NCBI GenBank assembly: GCA_021817355.1
Contig: JAKAVI010000438.1
Location: 1 to 23,273, forward strand
Length of the DNA: 23,273 nucleotides
Source of the DNA: Pseudomonadota bacterium
GTDB lineage: Bacteria; Pseudomonadota; Alphaproteobacteria; Micropepsales; Micropepsaceae
Direction: 5' to 3'
The translations under genes were made by a program, and so were the position numbers. Positions 16,581-23,273 of the stretch are shown here, one piece after another. Positions within the stretch are counted from its first letter, which is position 1; each line of letters begins with the position of its first letter. The notes beneath the pieces were generated by a model. The model did not search any database. It saw only the letters and a program-made list of their open reading frames with translations, and was not told the DNA's origin.

Positions 16581-17459
16581 ATGACGGGGACGACAGAAAA
16601 ACTGAAATTACCTTCCAAAGCCATCCTCTTGGAGCGTCTGCGTGCCAGATTCTCCCAGCCACACCCTGCGCCCGTGCTTCTGTTTGGCAATCAGAAATCA
16701 GGCGGCACTGCCATCGCCGGGCTGCTTGCCGCGGCAACCGGGCTGCGGGCGACCCTGGATCTGAGCGGCACCAAGGCCCCATATTTTTCTCAGCTGATGC
16801 AGGGCAAGGTCAGCCTGCGGACCTTCATCCGCCACAATGCCTTCAGCTTTTCCGCCCCCATCATCAAGGATGGCAGCCTGACCTTCGTCGGCGCGCCCCT
16901 GATGGAGCATTTCGGGCTCAAGCGCGCCGGCTTCATCATCCGCGATCCCTTTGACAATATTCGCAGCATACTCGATCGACTGAAATTACCCGGGCATTTG
17001 CAGAACCTTGATGTCAGCACGGTCAAGATCAACCGGACCTGGAAGTCCATCCTTGCCGGCGAGGACATCGGCCTGCCCAATAGCCATTACGTCGAAAACC
17101 TGGCTCGGCGCTGGCTTGCGGCGACAGAGTTCTATGAGCGCGAACGTCAACGGCTGACGCTGGTGCGCTATGACCGGTTTTGCGCCGACAAACCGGGAAC
17201 CATCCTGTGGCTGGCGCGCACATTCAATCTCAGTGCCCGCCATGACGTCACGGCGTTGCTCGATCATCCGTTCCAGCGCCGAGGCAAACCAACCCGCGAC
17301 TGGGAGGGCTTCTTCGGGCAGGAGAATATGGAGCGGATATCCCAGATCTGCGGACCTGCGGCGACGCGCCTTGGCTATTATTCCCCGACGCTTCTGCAGG
17401 CATCCTCATCCCCTGCCCCCCTCAGGCAGGTCCGGACAAGGCGGATCGCCAGTTCGTGA
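16581..17459 (+). CDS. PAPS-dependent sulfotransferase-like protein
   Basis: 292 residues, no signal peptide or membrane segment. Residues 32-50 (VLLFGNQKSGGTAIAGLLA) match the 5'-phosphosulfate-binding loop of sulfotransferases (K39-S40-G41-G42-T43). Residues 119-134 (IIRDPFDNIRSILDRL) match the 3'-phosphate-binding motif, with R121 and S129 in the expected places. A C-terminal DWEGFFGQENMERISQICG segment is also typical of this fold, where the enzyme closes over PAPS. The start at ATG 16581 has AGGGGA just before it (spacing very short). It diverges from a glycosyltransferase gene, which makes a glycan or glycolipid acceptor attractive, but this is inference. The Ser/Pro/Arg-rich C-terminal 25 residues look unstructured. 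Confidence 0.75.
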   Translation: MTGTTEKLKLPSKAILLERLRARFSQPHPAPVLLFGNQKSGGTAIAGLLAAATGLRATLDLSGTKAPYFSQLMQGKVSLRTFIRHNAFSFSAPIIKDGSLTFVGAPLMEHFGLKRAGFIIRDPFDNIRSILDRLKLPGHLQNLDVSTVKINRTWKSILAGEDIGLPNSHYVENLARRWLAATEFYERERQRLTLVRYDRFCADKPGTILWLARTFNLSARHDVTALLDHPFQRRGKPTRDWEGFFGQENMERISQICGPAATRLGYYSPTLLQASSSPAPLRQVRTRRIASS

Positions 17460-17531
17460 TCCTGGGTTGGCATGGTCCAGCACCCCTGTCACAGCCAAGC
17501 TGGCGCCGTCCCTGACACCAGTGCAGACGCC

Positions 17532-18002
17532 TCAGCTTGCCCTCTTTGGCTTTGGCTGCGGCATGCCAATGCCATCGGTCCCCGAAAGGCGGATGGTGAT
17601 GACCGTCCGGCCCCGACCTGCCCGAAACCTGGTCGCGTCAAATCCCGGCTCGCTCAGAAATGGCACCACATTGTTGGAAAAACCGTAGGGCTCAAGGGGA
17701 AGACCCAGAAGGTCGGTATCGAATTTGCCGTTACGATTGATGTCCTGAAACATCTTGATGGCATAAAATCCGGGCTTGACGTGGCTAAAGGTAAAGGTCG
17801 TCCTTGGAAACCTCGCCGCTACATTGCGCGAGGCCAGGGGGTGATCATTGTCATGATAATCGGCACGATCAAACAGCGCCGCCGAGACAATTCCGCCCTT
17901 GGGGGAGACATGGTCGACATGAACCACAATCTCGCCCGCACGGCACGGCACTGTGGCGGCGCTCCACACCAGCATCGCGGCCCAAACGTACCTGATCGCC
18001 AT
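17532..18002 (-). CDS. Exported DUF2141 family protein
   Basis: 156 residues. Residues 1-22 form a signal peptide (AIRYVWAAMLVWSAATVPCRA, cleavage near RAG), so the protein is probably periplasmic or outer-membrane associated. The mature part fits DUF2141: GGIVSAALFDRADY, PGFYAIKMFQDINRNGKFDTD, then LGLPLEPYGFSNN, the family's diagnostic motif. The DxNxNGxxD run resembles a calcium-binding loop. No biochemical role is established for this family. The start at ATG 18002 is decided by AAGGAG at 18013-18008 on the minus strand, five bases away; an upstream in-frame start at 18056 would bury that site. It follows the MscS-type gene after 65 bases. Confidence 0.85.
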   Translation of the reverse strand: MAIRYVWAAMLVWSAATVPCRAGEIVVHVDHVSPKGGIVSAALFDRADYHDNDHPLASRNVAARFPRTTFTFSHVKPGFYAIKMFQDINRNGKFDTDLLGLPLEPYGFSNNVVPFLSEPGFDATRFRAGRGRTVITIRLSGTDGIGMPQPKPKRAS

Positions 18003-18067
18003 GCTCTCTCCTTGATCCCGTACAGGTATTCCGCCATGCCGCAGACAGCGAAGCAACCACCTCTTGT

Positions 18068-19339
18068 CTAGTCTGATGCCTCGACCGCGGACGCGGGGGC
18101 CCGGAGCCCTCTGCGGAGGACGGGCGCTGGCCCCGCGGCCCCACGTTGACGCAGCGCACTCGTGATGCCGGGTACCGAGGACCCATGGGCTTTCCCATAA
18201 CGGCCGTCAGAAGAAGCGCCCAGCGGGGGGCGGGGGGCGGCTGACCGCTCCTCTGTCGCTATGAACTCCGCACGTGTCCGCGGCAGGGCATGGGGAAAGT
18301 TCTGCTGGATGAACGCGATGAGCTGTTCGCGCACGGCGCAGCGCAAGTCCCAGGATTTGGAACTGTCCGCGGAGCTCATCAGCGCCCGCAGCTGAATCAC
18401 ATTCGCCTCGGCCCCCACCACTTGCAGGACCGCAACTCCTCCGTCCCACAGTGGATTGGCCTTGATCAGTTCAAGGCATTTTTCGCGTACGGGTTGGATT
18501 GGCAAGGTGTAATCTGCATAAAGATGAACCTGCCCGAGGATCTGTGCGCTCGTATAGGTCCAGTTGCGAAATGGCTGCTTCAGAAAATAGGACAGTGGCA
18601 CGATCAGCCTGCGCAGATCCCAGATACGTACCACGACATAGGTGGCGGTGAACTCTTCGATTCGTCCCCATTCACCGTCGATGACCACGACATCATCGAG
18701 CTTGATCGGTTGTGCAAGCGCAATCTGGATACCCGCAATTAGATTGCTGAGAAGCGGACGGGCGGCAAGACCAACCGCCAAGCCAGCGACACCAGCGCTG
18801 GCAAAAAGGCTGATGCCGAATTGCCGGACACTGCTGAAGCTCATCAGGGCAAAGCCCGCGGTGACGAGAAAAATCAGGACATTCACGGTCCGACGCAGCA
18901 CGCGCAGCTGTGTCGCTGCCTTGCGCGCCAAAAGATTGTCGGCAACGTCAAGCCGCAACGACTCCATATAACGCACAATGGCGATGTCAGCGCCCAGATA
19001 GATCGCGTAACCGGAGAGAAGGATGAAGCTTGCCAAAAGTAGCTGGCGCGTCCCATCAAGAATCTCGGTGGACAGCGGCAGAAGTGGCAGCGCGGTACCA
19101 ACAGCCAGCAAAAGGAGGGCCCAGCGTAACAAGACCCGGATCCGGACAAAGACCAGTTGCAGCAATGGACTCCAGCGCTTTGACCAGTGGTTCGCGATCC
19201 ACACGATCGCCATCTGCAGCGCAAAGCCCATGACGAGGATCGCTATGCCAACCAGCGCCGCACCAGTCCATGACGATGCAAATTTCACATGGTGGCCAAT
19301 GAGCGCAGTTACTTGCTGCAAATCCTGGAGTTCCTCCAT
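18068..19339 (-). CDS. MscS-family mechanosensitive ion channel
   Basis: 423 residues; inner-membrane channel that opens under membrane tension and releases solutes. Several hydrophobic segments precede the pore helix: about residues 24-50, 70-90, 101-125, 150-170. The pore-lining region FASAGVAGLAVGLAARPLLS, followed by NLIAGIQIALAQPIKLDD, is the MscS TM3 pattern with small Gly/Ala residues. The beta domain follows, with VVVIDGEWGRIEEF and VVVRIWDLRRLIVPLSYF. The C-terminal tail of about 65 residues is Ala/Arg/Pro-rich and likely disordered. I start at ATG 19339; an in-frame GTG four codons upstream (19351) is an alternative, and neither has a clear ribosome site. Confidence 0.9.
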   Translation of the reverse strand: MEELQDLQQVTALIGHHVKFASSWTGAALVGIAILVMGFALQMAIVWIANHWSKRWSPLLQLVFVRIRVLLRWALLLLAVGTALPLLPLSTEILDGTRQLLLASFILLSGYAIYLGADIAIVRYMESLRLDVADNLLARKAATQLRVLRRTVNVLIFLVTAGFALMSFSSVRQFGISLFASAGVAGLAVGLAARPLLSNLIAGIQIALAQPIKLDDVVVIDGEWGRIEEFTATYVVVRIWDLRRLIVPLSYFLKQPFRNWTYTSAQILGQVHLYADYTLPIQPVREKCLELIKANPLWDGGVAVLQVVGAEANVIQLRALMSSADSSKSWDLRCAVREQLIAFIQQNFPHALPRTRAEFIATEERSAAPRPPLGASSDGRYGKAHGSSVPGITSALRQRGAAGPAPVLRRGLRAPASAVEASD

Positions 19340-19483
19340 CCAGCAGGTCACGACGGTCGGAGAGCCGACGGCCGGTCACTTGGCCAACGTCGCAGGCGGG
19401 GGAGTGGTTCCAACAGGATAAACGCAAAAGAACCGGCAAGGCGTCTGCGCGCCAGCCGGTCCTTTCGCTGAACCGAAACCTGA

Positions 19484-19831
19484 TCAGACGGCCTCTTTGA
19501 GTTCCTTGGCCGCGCGGAACGCGACCTTCTTGCTGGCCTTGATCTTGATCTGCTCGCCGGTGGCGGGATTACGGCCGATACGGGCTGCGCGCTTGCGCAC
19601 CTGCAAAATGCCGAGGCCGTTGAGGCGAACACGCACACCTTTTTTGAGCTGCTTGGTGATGATCTCAGCCATATCGTCAAGCAAAGCGTTCGCCGCCTTG
19701 TTCGACATTTCATGCTTTTCCGCGAGCTGGGCGCCGAGCTGGCGGGTCGTCATGGTCTCCGTTTTCGCCTTGGCGCCGGCGGCGGCCTTTTTGGCGGGAG
19801 CTTTGCTTGCAGTCTTGGCGGCTTTGGCCAT
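19484..19831 (-). CDS. HU-family DNA-binding protein with basic N-terminal tail
   Basis: 115 residues. The last 90 or so are a complete HU/IHF fold: helical N-part (TTRQLGAQLAEKHEMSNKAANALLDDM), RVRLNGLGILQVRKRAARIGRNPATGEQIKI with the DNA-intercalating arm (GRNPATGE, Pro at the tip), and a C-terminal helix. The first 26 residues are Lys/Ala/Pro repeats similar to eukaryotic histone H1 tails, an extension seen in some alphaproteobacterial HU proteins; canonical HU is 90 residues. The start at ATG 19831 is supported by GGGGAAGGA on the minus strand about eight bases upstream. A typical HU would bend DNA and compact the nucleoid; the tail probably adds nonspecific binding. Confidence 0.92.
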   Translation of the reverse strand: MAKAAKTASKAPAKKAAAGAKAKTETMTTRQLGAQLAEKHEMSNKAANALLDDMAEIITKQLKKGVRVRLNGLGILQVRKRAARIGRNPATGEQIKIKASKKVAFRAAKELKEAV

Positions 19832-19866
19832 GGGTTAGTCCTTCCCCGAATCAATCAATGGTGGCG

Positions 19867-19894
19867 AGTTTACTGCTTTTTTTGTGCGCGTTAA
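19867..19894 (-). promoter_or_regulatory. Candidate promoter of the HU gene
   Basis: On the minus strand TTAACG (19894-19889) and TAAACT (19872-19867) are 16 bases apart with an A-rich spacer, about 36 bases before the HU start codon. Pattern match only. Confidence 0.4.
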
Positions 19895-20100
19895 TCAGCA
19901 GGACGCCACAAAGTGCCCATTTGTGGGGTCTTTTCGCAACGGAGCTGGGGACATTATCCGGTCAAGACGCGTAAAGTTCCGTAAAATCAGGGCTTGCGGC
20001 CGCCTCTGCGGTAAACGCCATCATCGCTTTGCGAGCGGTTTGGTGTGCGGAAAGGCACCTGCCGAACCCTTCGGGTAGCGCCGGTGTGACAGCGGGCAGG

Positions 20101-20126
20101 CCCAATTGGGGCGCCATTGGCGCCCC
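20101..20126 (-). terminator. GC hairpin downstream of rplS
   Basis: GGGGCGCC (20108-20115) and GGCGCCCC (20119-20126) form a perfect 8-bp stem with a 3-base loop, 56 bases past the rplS stop on the minus strand. It is adjoined by the 10-bp palindrome CCCAATTGGG (20101-20110), which offers an alternative pairing. No T run follows, so it may be an mRNA 3'-end stabiliser or a Rho-associated structure rather than a classic intrinsic terminator. Confidence 0.45.
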
Positions 20127-20181
20127 CCCAAGACACCCAGCATCCGACCGGCGCGCAGGTAGGGGGTACAACCGTTTGGGG

Positions 20182-20610
20182 TTAGGCTTTTACCGCGTCC
20201 TTGGCGGCGATTTCGCTTGCGCGCTCGCCACGTTCGGCAATACGCGCGGCCTTACCGCGACGGCCTCGCAGATAATAAAGTTTGGCGCGTGCCACCTTGC
20301 CACGGCGGACGATTTCCACGGAATCAAGCAGTGGCGAATAGACCGGAAACACGCGCTCGACGCCTTCGCCATAGGAGATCTTGCGCACGGTGAAGCTTTC
20401 ATTGAGGCCGGCGCCCTGGCGGGAGATGCAGACCCCCTCGAACGCCTGGATGCGTTCACGGGTCTTCATCTGCTTGGTCTTTTCGTCAAACGAGGCATCC
20501 ACCACTTTGACATTGACACGCAGCGTATCGCCAGGACGGAAGTCAAGGGCGGGCTTGTCGCCGCGCAGAGCGGCAGCCTGTTCGGCTTCGAGGGTTTGCA
20601 GCAGGTTCAT
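20182..20610 (-). CDS. rplS: 50S ribosomal protein L19
   Basis: Large-subunit protein at the 30S-50S interface. 142 residues, longer than the 115 of E. coli because of an Ala/Lys/Glu-rich C-terminal tail after GKAARIAER. The conserved core is clear: [89 protein letters not shown] about seven bases before the ATG (20608-20610) supports the start. Last gene of the ffh-rpsP-rimM-trmD-rplS operon; 56 bases separate it from trmD. Confidence 0.97.
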   Translation of the reverse strand: MNLLQTLEAEQAAALRGDKPALDFRPGDTLRVNVKVVDASFDEKTKQMKTRERIQAFEGVCISRQGAGLNESFTVRKISYGEGVERVFPVYSPLLDSVEIVRRGKVARAKLYYLRGRRGKAARIAERGERASEIAAKDAVKA

Positions 20611-20666
20611 CGCAGGTCTCCGTCGGCGCAGGCGTCTGCCAAATTCGTGAAGGGGGGCCGTATAGC

Positions 20667-21368
20667 CTAGTGCTTCCCGGATTCATAGAGGGAGAAGAGG
20701 TCAGGACGGCGGCTTTTCGTCAGCATCTCCGCCTCCCTCCTCCGCCAGCGGGCAATCTTGCCATGATCGCCTGAGGTTAGGATGGCGGGAATACTGCGCC
20801 CCTCGAAGCTCTGAGGTCGCGTAAACTGCGGATACTCCAGAAGATTTTCCGAGAACGTGTCCTCCAGGACAGAGTCCTTTGCCCCCAGAACACCCGGAAG
20901 CAGCCGCACGCATGCCTCGATGAGGGCCAGCGCTGGGGTTTCCCCGCCCGCCAGTACAAAATCCCCGATGGAGAGTTCTTCGAGCTGGCGCGCCTCGATT
21001 GCCCGCTGGTCAAGGCCCTCAAAGCGGCCACAAAGAAGCGTCACGCCGGGTCCAGCCGCCAGCGCACGGATGCGCGCCTGATCGAGCAGCCGGCCGCGCG
21101 GGCTAAGATAGATCACCGGGCCCTTGGCGCCCTCCGCCAGCGCAGCGTCGATGGCAGCACACGCCACATCCGGACGCATCACCATCCCGGGCCCGCCGCC
21201 GGCCGGGGTGTCATCGACGCTATGGTGCCGTCCGACACCGTGTTCACGGATATCCCGGACCTTCAGCTGCCACAGGCCCCTGGCCTCAGCCTTGCTAATC
21301 AGGGAGACCCCAAGCGGCCCTGGAAAAATTTCGGGGAAGAGCGTGAGCACGGTTGCCGACCAGCTCAT
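20667..21368 (-). CDS. trmD: tRNA (guanine-N1)-methyltransferase TrmD
   Basis: Makes m1G37 in tRNAs that read CNN codons, preventing +1 frameshifting; uses S-adenosylmethionine in a trefoil-knot (SPOUT) fold. 233 residues. Characteristic segments: [37 protein letters not shown] and the knot [23 protein letters not shown], then [20 protein letters not shown]. The ATG overlaps the upstream GNAT stop (ATGA at 21368-21365), so translation is coupled. Confidence 0.97.
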   Translation of the reverse strand: MSWSATVLTLFPEIFPGPLGVSLISKAEARGLWQLKVRDIREHGVGRHHSVDDTPAGGGPGMVMRPDVACAAIDAALAEGAKGPVIYLSPRGRLLDQARIRALAAGPGVTLLCGRFEGLDQRAIEARQLEELSIGDFVLAGGETPALALIEACVRLLPGVLGAKDSVLEDTFSENLLEYPQFTRPQSFEGRSIPAILTSGDHGKIARWRRREAEMLTKSRRPDLFSLYESGKH

Positions 21369-21829
21369 TTGAGCTCCAGCTTGAAGCCAATATGCGTGGC
21401 CACAAAGCCCAGCCGCTCATAAAACAGGTGAGCGCGTCCCCGCCGCTTGTCGGAACTGAGCTGAACCAGCTGGCAGCCTTCCTGCCGGGCCCGTGCAATG
21501 GCGTGGCGCAGCATGGCCTCGCCGATGCCGCCGCCACGCTCACTGGATTTCACCCGCACCGCCTCGATCTGGGCACGGCGGGCACCGTAGCGCGACAACC
21601 CCGCAATCACGGTAAACTGATAGGTACCGACGGGCCCGCCATTGCGTTCAACAATGACGATGTGGTTGCCGGCCTGCGCCTGTACCTCGCGCAGGGCCGC
21701 GACATAGACCGGATCAACGCCACTGCTGAGCGGGCGCTCACGCCCGCGGCCCAGCCCGTCGTCGTCCAGCATGGCGACAATGGCGGCAAGGTCTTCTTCG
21801 CCAGCCTCGCGAAATTTCAGTTCGCTCAT
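21365..21829 (-). CDS. GNAT-family N-acetyltransferase
   Basis: 154 residues with the acetyl-CoA-binding GNAT core: VGTYQFTVI (strand 4), then QIEAVRVKSSERGGGIGEAMLRHAIARA, in which RGGGIG is the pyrophosphate-binding A motif (Q/RxxGxG/A), and CQLVQLSSDKRRGRAHLFYERLGFVATHIGFKLEL as motif B. It acetylates an amine of a small molecule or protein; the substrate is unknown. It sits between rimM and trmD with ATGA overlaps on both sides, so it is made from the translation operon. Many bacteria have rimM and trmD adjacent, which makes the insertion notable. RimI-like action on a ribosomal protein is speculation. Confidence 0.88.
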   Translation of the reverse strand: MSELKFREAGEEDLAAIVAMLDDDGLGRGRERPLSSGVDPVYVAALREVQAQAGNHIVIVERNGGPVGTYQFTVIAGLSRYGARRAQIEAVRVKSSERGGGIGEAMLRHAIARARQEGCQLVQLSSDKRRGRAHLFYERLGFVATHIGFKLELK

Positions 21830-22365
21830 TCGACATCTCCTCTGATGGGACGGCCTGGGGCTCGAGCCTCGACCTCTTCAGGAGGGACTATGACAATCCG
21901 TCCAGCCGCGACCTCGACCACTGGCACAAACTGGCGATTGAACGGCAACAGGGCTTCGCTGCCATCGGTGCGCTCGATGTCGACCACGTCGCCAGCACCA
22001 AAATTGTGAATGCCGCGGATATGGCCGATCAAGCGCCCTTCGCTATCCTCGACCCGCAGTCCTACCAGGTCAGCATGGTAGAATTCTTCCGCCTCGGTCT
22101 GCGGCAGCGCTGCCCGCGTGACAAAGAGCTCGCAGTTCTTGAGCCTCTCAGCGGCGTCACGGTTTGCGACCCCGTCAAATTGAACGATGGCAGAGACCGC
22201 ATCGATCGCCTTGATGTGCGCCACCGCGTAGACCCGGCCCCTGGCATCGTGCACAGAGCCGTAGGCAGCCAGCCGCTCCGGCGTTTCGGTGAAGGTTCGC
22301 ACCTTCACCTCGCCCCTAAGACCATGGGCGCCCAGCACGACACCAAGAAGAATGTCCGCGGCCAT
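21826..22365 (-). CDS. rimM: Ribosome maturation factor RimM
   Basis: Assists assembly of the 30S head domain and binds ribosomal protein S19. 179 residues with the two RimM domains: an N-terminal beta barrel beginning ILLGVVLGAHGLRGEVKVRTFTE, and a C-terminal PRC-barrel with FYHADLVGLRVEDSEGRLIGHI, GAGDVVDIE and LLPFNRQFVPVVEV. The start at ATG 22365 lies 11 bases after the rpsP stop; no strong ribosome site is visible, consistent with coupling. The stop overlaps the GNAT start. Confidence 0.95.
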   Translation of the reverse strand: MAADILLGVVLGAHGLRGEVKVRTFTETPERLAAYGSVHDARGRVYAVAHIKAIDAVSAIVQFDGVANRDAAERLKNCELFVTRAALPQTEAEEFYHADLVGLRVEDSEGRLIGHIRGIHNFGAGDVVDIERTDGSEALLPFNRQFVPVVEVAAGRIVIVPPEEVEARAPGRPIRGDVE

Positions 22366-22376
22366 GAATGACGCCG

Positions 22377-22733
22377 TTATGCCGCCTCGCCGCCAGCCCC
22401 TGCGGCCTTGGCTGCAGCTTCAGCGCGTTCCTGCGCCTTTTTCTTCGGCTTGGACTTTTGCGGATTGCTGTGGCTCACGGGTTTGACGAGGCCGGCGTCC
22501 GCAAGAAAGCGGTGCACGCGATCGGTCGCGATGGCGCCCTTGCCGAGCCAGGCCTTCGCCTTGTCGAGGTCGAGCTTGATGCGATCGGCATGATCTTGCG
22601 GCAACAGCGGATTGTAGAAGCCAATCTTCTCGATGAAGCGGCCATCGCGCGGCGAATGTGAATCCGCCACCACCACAGAGTAATGCGGCCGCTTTTTGGT
22701 GCCGCCGCGGGCCAAACGAATACGAAGTGCCAT
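22377..22733 (-). CDS. rpsP: 30S ribosomal protein S16
   Basis: Small-subunit protein needed for 30S assembly. 118 residues; the first 80 are the S16 domain ([56 protein letters not shown]). A Lys/Ala-rich C-terminal tail of about 30 residues makes it longer than the 82-residue E. coli protein, as in many alphaproteobacteria. AAAGGA upstream of ATG 22733 is the likely ribosome site. It follows ffh after about 90 bases without an evident terminator. Confidence 0.97.
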   Translation of the reverse strand: MALRIRLARGGTKKRPHYSVVVADSHSPRDGRFIEKIGFYNPLLPQDHADRIKLDLDKAKAWLGKGAIATDRVHRFLADAGLVKPVSHSNPQKSKPKKKAQERAEAAAKAAGAGGEAA

Positions 22734-22822
22734 GACCGTCCATTCCTTTCAAAACAATAATCAGACTAAAGAACGCGCAGATCCTTCAGGCGAGACTTGC
22801 CGCCGGCAAAGACACTACGCGT

Positions 22823-23273
22823 TCATTTCTTGCCCCCCGGCATCATACCGGGCGGAAGCTGAGGCATGCCGCCACCAAACAGTCCGGCCAGATTACCCAT
22901 GCCGGCCAGTCCACGCGGCCCCATACGGCCCATCTTCTTCATGACGTCCGACATCTGCCGGTGCATTTTGAGCAGCTTGTTGACATCACTGACCTCAACA
23001 CCGGCGCCGGCAGCTATACGCTTGCGCCGCGAGCCATTGATGATGTCCGGCTTGACACGTTCCTGTCTTGTCATCGAGCCGATGATCGCTTCCTGGCGGA
23101 TAATGATTTTGTCATCGAACCCGGCCGCGTTCATCTGATCCTTGATTTTGCCAACACCTGGAAGCATCGCCAGCACGCCCTGCATGCCACCCAGCCGCTT
23201 CATCTGCCGCAGCTGTTCAGCGAGGTCGTTCATGTCGAACTCCCCTCGCTTCATCTTTTTGGCGATAGCTTCG
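22823..23273 (-). CDS. ffh: Signal recognition particle protein Ffh, C-terminal part (5' end outside window)
   Basis: The SRP GTPase that binds signal sequences and 4.5S RNA for cotranslational targeting. Only about 150 C-terminal residues are visible, and the frame is open to the window edge (EAIAKK precedes KRGEFDMNDL). This is the M domain: the methionine-rich signal-sequence groove (QLRQMKRLGGMQGVLAMLPG), the RNA-binding helix-turn-helix IINGSRRKRIAAGAG, and DVNKLLKMHRQMSDVMKKMG. The Gly/Met/Pro-rich tail is normal. The GTPase domain lies beyond base 23273. Confidence 0.96.
   Translation of the reverse strand, partial: EAIAKKMKRGEFDMNDLAEQLRQMKRLGGMQGVLAMLPGVGKIKDQMNAAGFDDKIIIRQEAIIGSMTRQERVKPDIINGSRRKRIAAGAGVEVSDVNKLLKMHRQMSDVMKKMGRMGPRGLAGMGNLAGLFGGGMPQLPPGMMPGGKK

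Larger units (their letters stand above)
19832..20181. other. 350-base gap between rplS and HU genes
   Basis: I see no convincing protein gene here. It contains the candidate HU promoter on the low side, and on the rplS side a strong hairpin (20108-20126) with an adjoining CCCAATTGGG palindrome. A small minus-strand frame (19962-20171) has no recognisable motif or ribosome site. The middle (20040-20100) is rich in short GC inverted repeats, including ACCC-TTC-GGGT near 20076-20090. An untranslated transcript or small RNA is possible but unsupported. Confidence 0.4.

Noticed and set aside
20040..20070. GGAAA-containing hairpin that recalls the SRP RNA tetraloop
   Set aside because: The conserved flanking sequence of the SRP RNA tip (AGCAGCC side) is absent.
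19962..20171. 69-codon minus-strand frame in the rplS-HU gap
   Set aside because: No homology I recognise, no ribosome site, and it crosses the strong hairpin; most likely chance.
1..23273. CRISPR arrays, tRNA genes, insertion sequences, phage or toxin-antitoxin genes
   Set aside because: No direct-repeat array, tRNA-like cloverleaf, transposase or integrase motif was seen on either strand.

Overview
The window is GC-rich chromosomal DNA from an alphaproteobacterium. The main clues are the ffh-rpsP-rimM-trmD-rplS translation operon, the order DUF4164-like gene / zapA / 6S RNA / 5-formyltetrahydrofolate cyclo-ligase, the tkt-gap-pgk-fba (class I aldolase) cluster, the efp-inositol monophosphatase pair, and the protein sequences themselves (EF-P, PGK and HU look alphaproteobacterial). 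I cannot fix the genus. There is no sign of a phage, transposon, integron, CRISPR array or tRNA gene.

Layout. (1) 1-497 is the 3' end of glycogen synthase (+). (2) 498-1902 (-) is a cell-division and 6S RNA block: a short coiled-coil protein, ZapA, 6S RNA, and the folate enzyme ygfA/fau. (3) 2148-8144 (+) is a central-carbon operon: transketolase, GAPDH, phosphoglycerate kinase, class I fructose-bisphosphate aldolase and a ThiE-type protein, with short gaps or stop/start overlaps from gap onward. (4) 8315-10592 (+) holds efp, an inositol-monophosphatase-family gene abutting it, and an exported OmpA-like protein. (5) 10550-13266 (-) holds the two subunits of a 3-ketoacid CoA-transferase followed by an MFS carrier with the signature of the Jen1/SHS monocarboxylate family. 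This looks like a short-chain keto-acid or ketone-body uptake and activation unit. (6) 13330-16445 (-) holds a GT4 glycosyltransferase, an MFS_3 exporter and a Sulfotransferase_4-like protein; a second sulfotransferase (16581-17459, +) diverges from them across a promoter region with two adjacent perfect palindromes. (7) 17532-19831 (-) holds an exported DUF2141 protein, an MscS-type channel and a lysine/alanine-tailed HU protein. (8) 19832-20181 is the only stretch over 300 bases without a gene and contains a strong GC-rich hairpin. (9) 20182 to the end (-) is rplS, trmD, a GNAT acetyltransferase, rimM, rpsP and the 3' part of ffh.

Most of the window is ordinary housekeeping sequence. I found no convincing new multi-gene system. 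The parts most worth a second look are the glycosyltransferase/transporter/sulfotransferase group with its palindromic divergent promoter region, the CoA-transferase plus Jen1-type carrier pairing, the acetyltransferase inserted by ATGA overlaps between rimM and trmD, and the OmpA-like protein that lacks the usual peptidoglycan-binding aspartate.
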